64,000 bases of DNA, taken from assembly GCF_900129355.1 (NCBI RefSeq), contig NZ_FQVL01000011.1, positions 36,777 through 100,776 on the forward strand, written 5' to 3'. How positions within the stretch are numbered: the stretch's first letter is position 1; each line of letters begins with the position of its first letter. Both the position numbers and the translations under genes were made by a program. Positions 53,145 through 61,532 of the stretch are shown in pieces. The DNA comes from Seinonella peptonophila (GTDB lineage Bacteria > Bacillota > Bacilli > Thermoactinomycetales > Thermoactinomycetaceae). The notes below the pieces were generated by a model. That model was given only the letters and a program-made list of their open reading frames with translations, had not been told where the DNA came from and ran no database searches.

Positions 53145-53982
53145 AGGATTTATCTTAGGTATGTTAGCAGAAACATCGATTCATCCAGGAACCGGACAGT
53201 CGCATGATGTGATCCAACAGCCTGTAGCACGAGAGGCTACAACCCAATATCCCATGATTCCAAGCTCCAGCTTCAAAGGAGCTTTAAGGATGAAAGCGGA
53301 ACAAGAGTTTAGTCAGAATGTAAACACCATCTTTGGAACGAAAAGCGAGATCGGCAATCCAGATACAGAAGCCGGTCAGGTCATCTTCTCCGATGTTCGG
53401 TTAATTCTACTTCCTGTTCGGTCTTTAACAGGTCATTATCGTTGGGTCACATGCCCTTATCTCCTTCAACGCTTAAATCGAGATCGCTCACTCATCGATA
53501 AACCCACATTTCCATTCTCTTCTGAGCCACAAGAGGGTGAGGCGTTGACGAAGAATTTTACTGGAACCATGTTTCTAGAGGAGTTCTCATTTAGCTGCAA
53601 ACAAGCAAATGACATGGAATTTGACGAGATGGTCACGACGCTTAAAAAGTTAATTGCTCATGAATTCGTCCTTAATCGTCTTGATGATCAACTCGTCATT
53701 CTTCATGATCAAGACTTTGCCCACTTTGCTCGATTTGGTTTGCCGGTTCGCGCACGTAACCAATTAAATAACGAGACAAAAGCGAGCGAAAACTTATGGT
53801 TCGAAGAGACATTACCACCTGATACCATCATGTACTCACTCGTGATGGCGAAACCCGGATACGATCATGCTTGGACCCAACTATATGAGGCACTCAATGC
53901 CAAACCCTACATCCAAGTCGGCGGCAATGAAACATTAGGACAAGGCTGGTTTATTACCTCAGCCGATGCAACAAAGGAGTGA
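53131..53982 (+). CDS. cmr4: Type III-B backbone subunit and RNase Cmr4
   Basis: The 283-residue RAMP protein carries IHPGTGQSHDVIQQPVAREA with Asp 26 in the place of the catalytic residue that cuts target RNA in known Cmr4 proteins, then MIPSSSFKGALRMKAEQ. The C-terminal YIQVGGNETLGQGWF is the glycine-rich loop. Several copies of Cmr4 form the helical backbone. Since Asp 26 is kept, target RNA cleavage should be intact. Confidence 0.93.
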   Translation: MSSNKGFILGMLAETSIHPGTGQSHDVIQQPVAREATTQYPMIPSSSFKGALRMKAEQEFSQNVNTIFGTKSEIGNPDTEAGQVIFSDVRLILLPVRSLTGHYRWVTCPYLLQRLNRDRSLIDKPTFPFSSEPQEGEALTKNFTGTMFLEEFSFSCKQANDMEFDEMVTTLKKLIAHEFVLNRLDDQLVILHDQDFAHFARFGLPVRARNQLNNETKASENLWFEETLPPDTIMYSLVMAKPGYDHAWTQLYEALNAKPYIQVGGNETLGQGWFITSADATKE

Positions 53983-54427
53983 CAAGATGAATCACCTAAC
54001 CCTTGACCAACAGCGAGCGAAAGACTCCCTAGAGAAAGTGATGGCCATTCGCAAAAACATTACTCGTGATCCAGAGTTGATGCAGAAAGCGGATGACTAC
54101 GCCAGTTATGTTGTTAGTCTACCAGCAGATATTCGGATGAATGGTCTAGGACAAGCACTAGCTCAGCTGTTAGCAGCTGTCAAAGACCAATCGGACGACC
54201 CCCATTATTGGCTATATAGAGATTTACAAACATGGCTTTGCCGTCATGATCCACTGGCTCCTTATCCAACGACGAAGGAACAGGATTTATTACAATCTAT
54301 TGTAAGCCATGATCGAATCAGATATCAGCAGGCCATCTCCGAAACAATGGCTTGGTTAAAATGGCATGCGAAAATCTCTGTCGCCCAACTGAAAATAACA
54401 GGTGGTATAAACGATGAGCGAGAATAA
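53966..54427 (+). CDS. cmr5: Type III-B small subunit Cmr5
   Basis: The 153-residue product is all helical (TLDQQRAKDSLEKVMAIRK, DIRMNGLGQALAQLLAAVKD), in line with Cmr5, which lines the groove next to the target RNA strand. Length and position between cmr4 and cmr6 fit exactly. Its start overlaps the end of cmr4 and its end overlaps cmr6. Confidence 0.9.
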   Translation: MQQRSDKMNHLTLDQQRAKDSLEKVMAIRKNITRDPELMQKADDYASYVVSLPADIRMNGLGQALAQLLAAVKDQSDDPHYWLYRDLQTWLCRHDPLAPYPTTKEQDLLQSIVSHDRIRYQQAISETMAWLKWHAKISVAQLKITGGINDERE

Positions 54428-55241
54428 TTTATTTGGAAAAATCCCGTTATATGCTGATCCTGCAATCTTCAACAAGTACATCCGCAGTTCTAATGCCAAT
54501 GCAGGTCTGTGGTTTGATAAATTTTGCCATACATGGGAAGCCGATCCGAATCATAAATGGAAGCGGAAAAACAATAAACAGAACTGGATCGAAACCATCA
54601 CCCATCAACATGATGGTAAAACTGGAGATGAAGCGCTCATTCAAGAAACTGTCGAACGCCATTTAGATCTCGTTGAAAACCTGAATGGTCAAGTCATCTA
54701 CACCAAAACAACGAGTCGCTTTATCACAGGGATGGGCAACTCAAACCCCATTGAAAATGGTTTTACATGGCACCATACATTAGGAACGCCCTATCTACCA
54801 GGAACTTCAGTGAAAGGACTCATTCGCGATTGGGCTCAACAATGGACAGATACTAGTCATGATGTGATCCAGCGCCTCTTTGGACCGGAACCTACTTCAA
54901 ACCAACTAAGCGTGGGAAGCCTCATCTTCTTTGATGCCCTTCCCCTAGAACCCATTAAATGTGAGGTCGACATCATCACCCCTCACTATACCCAGTACTA
55001 TCAAAATCCAACAACCCAACATCCTAACGGCTGGGAAAATCCCGTTCCGATCCCTTTTCTAACCGTAGCTGAGCATCAACCATTTCTCTTTAGTATTGCG
55101 CCACGTAAACAACAGAACAATAATGAAGTATGTATCACTGAGGTGTTAAATTGGCTCAAAGATGCGCTTGAATACGGTGGCGTTGGAGCAAAAACCTCGG
55201 TTGGATATGGTCGATTTGCAGTCATGAACGTAGATAAATAA
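54414..55241 (+). CDS. cmr6: Type III-B effector subunit Cmr6
   Basis: The 275-residue RAMP protein has TTSRFITGMGNSNPIENGFT, then TPYLPGTSVKGLIRDWAQQW, the diagnostic GxSxKGxxR motif, and a final EYGGVGAKTSVGYGRF loop. Cmr6 caps the backbone near Cmr1. It is the last gene of the operon and is followed by a structured repeat and a terminator. Confidence 0.93.
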   Translation: MSENNLFGKIPLYADPAIFNKYIRSSNANAGLWFDKFCHTWEADPNHKWKRKNNKQNWIETITHQHDGKTGDEALIQETVERHLDLVENLNGQVIYTKTTSRFITGMGNSNPIENGFTWHHTLGTPYLPGTSVKGLIRDWAQQWTDTSHDVIQRLFGPEPTSNQLSVGSLIFFDALPLEPIKCEVDIITPHYTQYYQNPTTQHPNGWENPVPIPFLTVAEHQPFLFSIAPRKQQNNNEVCITEVLNWLKDALEYGGVGAKTSVGYGRFAVMNVDK

Positions 55242-55252
55242 GAGCCTGCTTC

Positions 55253-55518
55253 AGACTGAAGAAAAACGCAACTGAGCGAGTGGAGAGGTGAACGACAAAG
55301 CTCCATTTCGGGCACAACTTAGCGGAATGGTAGCTGAAGCGGTATTTTCCTTACGGGCAAACTGTTCGAGTCTCCGCAGGCGAGTGCCGGAGGAGGCGAG
55401 TTTTGCCCGGCCGCGAAAGCTGCCAGAACGCGGCAGTCACACATCTTCGCAAGCCCGAGTCGGAGCGTGCCGGGAACCACGATCACGAGCCGCCGATCAC
55501 AGAGCTTTGTCTACAAAC
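55253..55518 (+). repeat. Structured 265-bp repeat, copy 1
   Basis: This element also occurs inverted at 63134-63396. It is richer in G and C than its surroundings and heavily self-complementary: GACAAAGCTC near the start pairs with GAGCTTTGTC near the end, GGGCAAAC pairs with GTTTTGCCC in the middle, and CTGCC/GGCAG forms a small hairpin. Both copies contain an open frame of 77 codons, but its sequence is low-complexity and Arg/Ser-rich. It lies in the 3' untranslated part of the cmr transcript, before the terminator at 55523-55548. Confidence 0.8.
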
Positions 55519-55522
55519 TGAG

Positions 55523-55548
55523 GCGAGCTAGACGAGCTCGCTTTTTTA
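55523..55548 (+). terminator. Terminator of the cmr operon
   Basis: GCGAGC, short loop, GCTCGC, then six Ts. It follows the structured repeat. Confidence 0.8.
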
Positions 55549-55627
55549 GATTCACCTGTGATAGATGGTCATTAATCATAAGGATGTTCTCATTCTTTTG
55601 ATATGTATAATGTAGGATTTAAAAGGT

Positions 55628-55662
55628 AAAACGCCCGGTACTAGAGTACCGGGCGTTTTTTA
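55628..55662. terminator. Strong bidirectional terminator
   Basis: AACGCCCGGTACT and AGTACCGGGCGTT form a perfect stem with a two-base loop, flanked by A-run and T-run. It serves the leftward Cys-rich gene at 55682 and blocks any rightward readthrough. Confidence 0.92.
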
Positions 55663-55681
55663 TGGGAAGAAGCTCAAAAGC

Positions 55682-55807
55682 TTAACGCAGCGAGTAGCAC
55701 TGACCGGATCTACACGCGTCGCACTTGGGATCGTGGTTGCACGGACACGCGCACATGATCGTGTCGCCGCGCGAGAATTTGTTCCTGATGTACCCGATGA
55801 ACTTCAT
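55682..55807 (-). CDS. Cysteine-rich mini-protein, 41 residues
   Basis: The ATG at 55807 has GGGAGATCGT upstream; an in-frame start further right is not supported. The N-terminal half is MKFIGYIRNKFSRGDTIM and the C-terminal half is CACPCNHDPKCDACRSGQC, with six cysteines in 19 residues. The spacing could hold a zinc or other metal site like a small metallothionein, or act as a core peptide of a modified product; no modifying enzyme is next to it. It sits alone between two CRISPR features with its own strong terminator. Confidence 0.55.
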   Translation of the reverse strand: MKFIGYIRNKFSRGDTIMCACPCNHDPKCDACRSGQCYSLR

Positions 55808-56083
55808 ACGATCTCCCTGGATTTTTCGATGTCCTTGCTCCAGAAGTAACTCTGGATTCCGTACATCCCCATTGGGGGGACTAGCACTTCTTCCATTGGC
55901 CCCTGAGGTATTGAACGGAAGAAAACCATGTGCTATTTTTATTACACTACAAATTGTTTTTATGTTCAATCATTATTTCTGACAATTTTATTTAGCAAGT
56001 AAAGAAATGAAAAGTGAGTTGGATTGAGTGTCCAACTCGCTTTTTGTTTTGCTTATTGCCTACAGTAGGAAATAGTTTGCGGA

Positions 56084-56201
56084 GTTTCAATCCTTTAAAC
56101 AAGGCTCTTTCTTTTGAAACGCAGCGATAGGGAGCCAGATCGCTGTAATGGATGTAACAACACTGTTTCAATCCTTTAAACAAGGCTCTTTCTTTTGAAA
56201 C
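56084..56201 (-). CRISPR. CRISPR array 5 (repeat family B), 2 repeats, 1 spacer
   Basis: Repeats at 56084-56120 and 56165-56201 are identical in all 37 bases; the spacer is 44 bases. The right flank (56202-56400) is a B-type leader with the CCGACG/CGTCGG hairpin, and the left flank has the terminator-like hairpin also seen near array 2. Confidence 0.92.
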
Positions 56202-56400
56202 ACTGCAACCATCAAACCCCTTAAACCACAAGCCCTTTACAAGCTTTTTCCGACGATCTCAGTATATCATAACATTTCTTCACTATCATGAAGAACATTC
56301 CCCGCTACTCAAATGCCTCAAACCCTTGAGATTTCGGCATTTTACCACTTCCGACGGTCCCTTAGGTCTGAGACGAAGCTATAGACCGTCGGAGACATCA
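56202..56400 (-). promoter_or_regulatory. Leader B of array 5
   Basis: Matches the leaders at 46029 and 46650 over almost its full length, including GCTTTTTCCGACGATCTCAG and the hairpin part GGTCTGAGACGAAGCTATAG. Transcription of the array is leftward from here. Confidence 0.75.
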
Positions 56401-56435
56401 TTGAGTCTGATAGATTCGAATTGATATGATGTTAT

Positions 56436-56657
56436 TTAAATAAAATTTCCTAGGAATTCCCGCAAAAAATAAAAGAACATGCTATATCTCCCGAACTCAT
56501 AAGATTCGAGCATCAGAAGAATAAAGAAAATAATCATCGTAACATAATGAGGAAAAAACCAATAGCTTGGTTTATCAGGCTTTTGTTTATAAAGCAACAT
56601 CACAATGAGGATATCAGTGACAATCACCATAACTGCTCCGCCAACATAAACAAACAC
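56436..56657 (-). CDS. Small two-helix membrane protein, 73 residues
   Basis: The start is GTG at 56657 with AGAGGTGAAG upstream. Two membrane helices (VGGAVMVIVTDILIVMLLY, then YVTMIIFFILLMLESYEF) are joined by a basic loop with KQKPDKPSYWFFPHY. The same loop pattern (Y-KP-P-WxxP) recurs in the next gene on the right, so these two are paralogues. It is the last of three leftward membrane genes between arrays 5 and 6. Function unknown. Confidence 0.6.
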   Translation of the reverse strand: MFVYVGGAVMVIVTDILIVMLLYKQKPDKPSYWFFPHYVTMIIFFILLMLESYEFGRYSMFFYFLREFLGNFI

Positions 56658-56681
56658 GATGAATCTTCACCTCTCTCTATG

Positions 56682-57020
56682 TTATTGCTGATGATTGATA
56701 TGTTTTTGCCTATTCTTATATTCGAGCTTCAATAAAAATAAGTAGATATATAGCAGTATAAAAGCGATCACATAATGAAAGAAAGCAATTGTGTGATAAA
56801 TAGCATCTCCTTCTTGACCCGCCCATTCTGGCAATATGATGATCATAATTAAGATGTATAGAGCGAGACTGATATAAAATGGATACGACCAGAGATCAGG
56901 TTGATTGGGCTTATATCGGTAGAGTATTTGAATCATGATGATGTTGAGCATGAATAGCACAGCGACAAGTCCTACGTTTCCATTTACCATCAGCTCATTT
57001 AGATCAGAAATCATCCCCAT
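56682..57020 (-). CDS. Membrane protein, 112 residues, paralogue of its neighbour
   Basis: The ATG at 57020 follows AGGAGTGGAAACG; a GTG upstream is less well spaced. Three membrane helices are visible (LVAVLFMLNIIMIQILYRY, PFYISLALYILIMIIILPEW, VIAFILLYIYLFLLKLEY). The segment YKPNQPDLWSYPFY matches the loop of the 56436-56657 protein. Not assigned to a family. The two small proteins and the larger one upstream probably form one membrane complex. Confidence 0.6.
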   Translation of the reverse strand: MGMISDLNELMVNGNVGLVAVLFMLNIIMIQILYRYKPNQPDLWSYPFYISLALYILIMIIILPEWAGQEGDAIYHTIAFFHYVIAFILLYIYLFLLKLEYKNRQKHINHQQ

Positions 57021-57049
57021 AAAACTCGTTTCCACTCCTTCTATTTAAT

Positions 57050-57829
57050 TTATCGGTGGGTAAAAGAAATTCGACCAATCAAAAGGGTCAATATCCAGAA
57101 AATAACACCTGTCGCCAAGTAACTAGGAATATTAAAAGTCCATAACAGAAACGGCTCGTCAGTTTGAACTGGATTTATTTTTTCATATAAGTAATGCACG
57201 ATGATATAGATGCAGCTTATTATGATATGTAATAAAAGCAACCATATTTGTTGATATCTCGTTTTCTTTTGCAGGCGCCAATCAATGATCCAAGCGAATG
57301 GGGCAAATAGGATCATAGGAATTAGACTAACCATTGGAATGAAAATAATCGCATTTTCATTAGGTAGATACAAATAAAAAGGAAGACCGAAGGTGACAAG
57401 ACCGATTGGAATAGCGATCAGTAATTTAATCATGTAAAGTTTTAAATCTTTATTCGAAATATGTTTTTTTATCCGCTGTTGTAGCCACCAATAGCTAATA
57501 AAAGTGAAAAGAACGAAGAGATTGAAATCATCTAACTTAGGTTCATTTAACGCATGAGCATAATAATACCGGATCAAAGAAAACCCCATACCCATGCTGA
57601 GATACACATAAAAGGAGAACTTCTTCCCTTTATCTTCTAACTTTCGTTCAATTCCCGTAGCCAGTAAAGACCAAACGACTACATAAGGTAGAATATTGCT
57701 GATGAAATAACTAACATAACTATAAAAGTCGATTGTATCCTTAGTCCCTATCATTAAATATGCAAGAGAGATGAAGAAAATCATTAAACTAATCAAATGG
57801 GAGATAAGGAGGTTACGTAAAACAATCAT
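57050..57829 (-). CDS. Multi-pass membrane protein, 259 residues
   Basis: AGGAGTAATAAA precedes the ATG. About seven to eight membrane helices are predicted (first LISLMIFFISLAYLMIG, last YLATGVIFWILTLLIGRISF), with short charged loops. There is no ATPase or transport signature. It is the first gene of the leftward membrane trio, placed between a family B and a family A array, and may be an accessory membrane module of the CRISPR locus or plain cargo. Confidence 0.65.
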   Translation of the reverse strand: MIVLRNLLISHLISLMIFFISLAYLMIGTKDTIDFYSYVSYFISNILPYVVVWSLLATGIERKLEDKGKKFSFYVYLSMGMGFSLIRYYYAHALNEPKLDDFNLFVLFTFISYWWLQQRIKKHISNKDLKLYMIKLLIAIPIGLVTFGLPFYLYLPNENAIIFIPMVSLIPMILFAPFAWIIDWRLQKKTRYQQIWLLLLHIIISCIYIIVHYLYEKINPVQTDEPFLLWTFNIPSYLATGVIFWILTLLIGRISFTHR

Positions 57830-57977
57830 TTTATTACTCCTGTCCGTATCATTGGATTTTATATAAACGACTTTAAACCAAAAAGAGATAGATTATCTGA
57901 TTAATAACAGAATAATCTATCTCTTATTATTGTCCATATGTTTCAACAATGGCAATTATTTTGTTTTCTACTATATT

Positions 57978-58311
57978 GTTTCGATCCTCACCTAGAGGTT
58001 TATCTGGATGTAACTTTAGTATAGCAATCCAAACATTTATGGGTAACTTGTTTCAATCCTTATCCAAAGGTTATTCCAGGTGCAACGAAAAACGTCCAAC
58101 AGCTCCTATCGAATATGACACGATCGAATGGTTTCAATCCTTATCTAAAGGTTATTCCGGATGCAACTTGGGATGTGGTTGGGTTTGTCTATAACAGAAC
58201 AAGTTTCAATCCTTATCTAAAGGTTATTCCGGATGCAACTAGGTCAACATGTCATGGCCATATCAGGTATTGAAGTTTCAATCCTTATCTAAAGGTTATT
58301 CCGGATGCAAC
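57978..58311 (-). CRISPR. CRISPR array 6 (repeat family A), 5 repeats, 4 spacers
   Basis: Repeats at 57978-58014, 58050-58086, 58131-58167, 58203-58239 and 58275-58311, each 37 bases. The spacers are 35, 44, 35 and 35 bases. The leftmost repeat is the most diverged (GTTTCGATCCTCACCTAGAG), the three next to the leader are identical, so the leader is on the right and transcription leftward. Confidence 0.95.
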
Positions 58312-58490
58312 GGCTGCGATATCAGCCTATATGGTTACTGGGTTGGAAAGACCCAAATCGCGAACCCCATTTTTCCATCGACTAATACTTGCGATGATTT
58401 CCTCAAAAATGGCTAAAACCCTTGATACATATAGAGCGCGAACCCTCTGGGGTTTGAACGGAGCAAGAGGTTCGCGTTTTTTTACAAATT
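58312..58490 (-). promoter_or_regulatory. Leader A of array 6
   Basis: Parallels the flank of array 1, with shared segments such as AAATGGCTAAAACCCTTGATAC-like blocks and the final GCGCGAACC/GGTTCGCG hairpin and T7 run. Confidence 0.75.
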
Positions 58491-59289
58491 GATCCAACCA
58501 TTCTGATTATGGAGGTCTTTCTTGATCCTTATTCTATCTTATCCGCTCTCTACTGAAAAGCTATCAAACAATCTCCCACCATACGTTTTTGAACCCCTGA
58601 TTGCTTCACCTTATTTTCATTATCTTTAATTAGATACACAATACCACCTGTTGTTTATAGCCAAGGTGTTTCTCTGCATCCTCGTCTAGCTAGGCTTTGG
58701 CAGATGAGCTATGTATTTGAATCTGTTCATTTTCAACATACATAGGCATTTGAAAAACCATTACGTATGACTTGCTACCCCTCATTTGTCACAATATATA
58801 GGGGTCTGAAAAACCATTACACATCTGAAAATGAGCACAAAAAAAGAGCATGAATAAATGCACACCCTAAAAACCTCAACACGTGGAAAGGAAAAATCAC
58901 TCGCAATAAGGAGCTAACTTAAAGCGGTTCGGGCTATGTAATTTTTTGTTTAACTCGTTATGTTTGAGAATTAAAAAAGAGCATGTGGGAATTCACACAC
59001 TCTTCAAGCACCTCAAAAGAGACTATTTAGCTATTTGTTTTTAGTCATTAACATGTTATCAAGATTTTCACTAAAAAACCGACAAAATTCCGCAAACTAT
59101 TTTCCTGTTACCCCTCTATATATGAGAGATAAAACTTCCATTTTCTATAAAATAAATAGAGAGTTGATTCAGTCAAACTTTCTTTACTCTAAAACTATTT
59201 TCTACTATATAATATGTGCAACCAGAAGCACAAAAAGGGACATGATTTTGAAAAAAGTTTTATTATTATCTCGATCTATGCTTAATAGT
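58491..59289. other. Gene-free stretch right of array 6
   Basis: About 800 bases with no supported gene. A short direct repeat (TGAAAAACCATTAC) occurs twice near 58750 and 58810. The only open frame of note (near 59035-59352 on the plus strand) has no ribosome-binding site and runs into the protease gene, so I do not call it. Confidence 0.4.
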
Positions 59290-60345
59290 TTAGTCTGGCA
59301 AATCTCGCCAATAGATGATCCTATCATATGTGCTTCCTTCAATTCTAGTTGAAAAGGAATAACTATAATCTGAAAGTGAAGCTGAGTTGATACCAATCAC
59401 TGCCGTAGTACCTACCTTGGTATTCCAGGAGGGACCTCCGCTCATTCCATCGTGCATATATCCAGTCGTTTGAAGAATACCATTGTAATTTTCAATCGAA
59501 GATATAACACCTAAACTTTTATATTGTATAGAAGCGTCATACTCACCCCCACTAGGGTAACCTGTTAATAATATTTGTTCACCTGGTTGGTGATTTGAAT
59601 TTCGTATACCAAACCAATTTGCTGAATCTTTTCCAACTTGTACCGCTGCAAAATCATATTTAGAATCAGAAATATTTCCATTCTCATTTGGCAAATCAAC
59701 ATAACCACTATTGATCCAAAATTTTTTCGTTGCTCCAAACTCATATAGAGGATTACCTGTCGGACCAGGAGATCTTTCATATTCAATATTTACTGCAGGT
59801 GTATTCGTAGTAGTATTATAAACACAATGAGCGGCAGTAATAATCGTGTTTCTATCAATATAAAATCCTGAGCACCAATTGTAATTACCTGGAGTCTTTT
59901 CAACCAATAGTCTTGCCACTGCATTATAGGGATATGTTGTATGATGTGTAATTTCAAGATTATTAGGTACCAAAGAGTTTAATAGATTTTTCGTATCCAT
60001 TTTTTCATTATCCGAACCTAAAAAACCATTTTTTTCACTTACTTTTGGTTTGGGCAAATCGGTTACAATCGATCCATCACTACCAATACTTGAGTGTTTT
60101 GGCAACTCTTTGATCTTTTTCATATCAATATTTTTTAATGCATCTGTATTTTCGGGACCGTATGAAGGTGTCTTTTTTATTCGTTCCTGTACTTCTTTAG
60201 GTAAATCTTTAAATTCTATTTCACCTTTATGAAGTACTGTCTTTGAAGTATTTACCTGTTGAGCATTGCTTGGTAAAACATGAAAACTAACAATAAGAAT
60301 CAATAGCAATAAAATCGGAATCGAATTTCTCATAAAACCCTTCAT
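59290..60345 (-). CDS. Secreted trypsin-like serine protease (V8/glutamyl endopeptidase type)
   Basis: The 351-residue precursor starts at the ATG at 60345 (GGGAGTTGG upstream) with a signal peptide (SIPILLLLILIVSFHVLPSNA). A propeptide of about 100 charged residues follows. The mature domain has the triad: TAAHC with the His, YDFAAV with the Asp and HDGMSGGPSW with the Ser. This matches S1B proteases such as V8 and glutamyl endopeptidase of Gram-positive bacteria, secreted and activated by loss of the pro-region. It is divergent from the lipoprotein gene at 60431. Confidence 0.9.
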   Translation of the reverse strand: MKGFMRNSIPILLLLILIVSFHVLPSNAQQVNTSKTVLHKGEIEFKDLPKEVQERIKKTPSYGPENTDALKNIDMKKIKELPKHSSIGSDGSIVTDLPKPKVSEKNGFLGSDNEKMDTKNLLNSLVPNNLEITHHTTYPYNAVARLLVEKTPGNYNWCSGFYIDRNTIITAAHCVYNTTTNTPAVNIEYERSPGPTGNPLYEFGATKKFWINSGYVDLPNENGNISDSKYDFAAVQVGKDSANWFGIRNSNHQPGEQILLTGYPSGGEYDASIQYKSLGVISSIENYNGILQTTGYMHDGMSGGPSWNTKVGTTAVIGINSASLSDYSYSFSTRIEGSTYDRIIYWRDLPD

Positions 60346-60430
60346 AATCCAACTCCCTATATTTTTTTGAATACATTTATATTGTATACTATTAGTAATA
60401 TTGACACAAACGTTAGGGTGGTTATTTTTA

Positions 60431-60808
60431 TTGAAACATATTGTTTTTTTAGTTTTTATTCTATTAATTGGTTGTTCAATTAACCTGTTTGAACATGATC
60501 CTGTTCCCATCATCATCAAAATAGTTGACGAGAAAAACAATCCTATATCTGATGCAATAGTTTCTATTAATGCTGCTAACCCGCGTAATGAAAAAGGCGA
60601 ACTAATAACTTTTCGTGATGCTCCAACAACTGCAAATAAAAATGGCATTTACGAAAGAACCATGCCTATTGGTTCTTTCAGAATCTCTGTGAGGAGTAAA
60701 AGTAAAGGCTATATTATCAACCGGATCATAAAAATCAACGAAAATTCCAAGTATTTCACATTAAAAAGAAATATATTTGGTAAAAATTCTTTTCCAATCA
60801 AACCCTAA
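60431..60808 (+). CDS. Lipoprotein with beta-sandwich domain, 125 residues
   Basis: The start is a TTG at 60431, with GGGTGG upstream. The signal peptide ends in a lipobox (FLVFILLIGCS) with the modified Cys near residue 14. The mature domain has IIIKIVDEKNNPISDAIVSI and a beta-rich tail, resembling the carboxypeptidase regulatory-like or Ig-like fold (stable surface spacer domains). It shares a control region with the secreted protease on the opposite strand. A terminator follows at 60824. Confidence 0.7.
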   Translation: MKHIVFLVFILLIGCSINLFEHDPVPIIIKIVDEKNNPISDAIVSINAANPRNEKGELITFRDAPTTANKNGIYERTMPIGSFRISVRSKSKGYIINRIIKINENSKYFTLKRNIFGKNSFPIKP

Positions 60809-60823
60809 AAAGCATTATAAAAT

Positions 60824-60850
60824 GAGCCAAATTAGGCTCCTTATTTTTTT
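60824..60850 (+). terminator. Terminator after the lipoprotein gene
   Basis: GAGCC, AAATTA, GGCTC followed by CTTATTTTTTT. Confidence 0.8.
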
Positions 60851-60995
60851 ACTATAAATCACAGCAGTGATCACTGAAAGTTATAAGAGTCAATAACCCT
60901 ATTAACTTATTCCATGTTACGTTACTCACTTGCAGGTTTCCTTTCTTCCTCTTGATTTGATAAACCCCCTACAAGTGAGTGTCGAAGAAGCATCT

Positions 60996-61179
60996 GTTTC
61001 AATCCTTTTCCAAAGGTTATTCCCGATATAACAAGGATGGTATTTACTTGATACAAGCAAAGAGGACAGAATTTCAATTCTATCAAGAGGTTTATCTAGA
61101 TGCAACCAGAAAATCCATCAATATATGACGATATGTAGAGATGTTTCAATCCTCATCCAAAGGTTAATTCAGCTGCAAT
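60996..61179 (-). CRISPR. CRISPR array 7, eroded (repeat family A), 3 repeats
   Basis: Degenerate repeats at 60996-61032, 61071-61106 (one base short, ATTTCAATTCTATCAAGAGG) and 61143-61179, separated by 38 and 36 bases. The right flank has only weak similarity to leader A (GAAGCCCAAATTGCGACCCC). Probably an inactive relict. Confidence 0.8.
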
Positions 61180-61532
61180 ACTAGGTGGAGAAGCCCAAAT
61201 TGCGACCCCATGGGTTTTCACTTCTCATGCAGAATGCGCAATATTTCTCCATCTAACGCTCCTATCTTGTAAGACAAATCAATATTGAATACATATATTT
61301 ATAAATATTTATACTATAATAATATTATTCTAATTAATATTTCATTAAGGATCAATATCTTTATACTGACCTCGCCCTCTAGCTTCGTTATTTGAAAAAA
61401 CAGATCATTTCACCATATGAGGTAATGACTCTTTCATGTTTATCAAAGAAGCGATAAAATTAATCCAATATTAAAGGGAGTTCTATAATAATATAAAATT
61501 TTGATAAATCAAATAAAAAGGGGAAGATTACG
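61180..61532. other. Gene-free AT-rich stretch
   Basis: The first 80 bases are a decayed leader A. Beyond that I see no gene, strong hairpin or repeat. The last bases contain the ribosome-binding site of the decayed CPBP protease (AAAAGGGGAAGATTACG). Confidence 0.4.

Noticed and set aside
55288..55521. 77-codon protein gene in the structured repeat (also 63130-63363 on the other strand)
   Set aside because: The frame is present in both copies, but it has no good ribosome-binding site, its product is low-complexity Arg/Ser-rich, and the same bases are needed for extensive stems. I treat the element as structured repeat.
57949..58194. Open frame through CRISPR array 6 (and similar at 45989-46243, 46666-46863)
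   Set aside because: These frames are made of repeats, spacers and leader and have no initiation signal.
59035..59352. 105-codon gene on the plus strand
   Set aside because: There is no ribosome-binding site and its second half overlaps the end of the secreted protease gene on the other strand.
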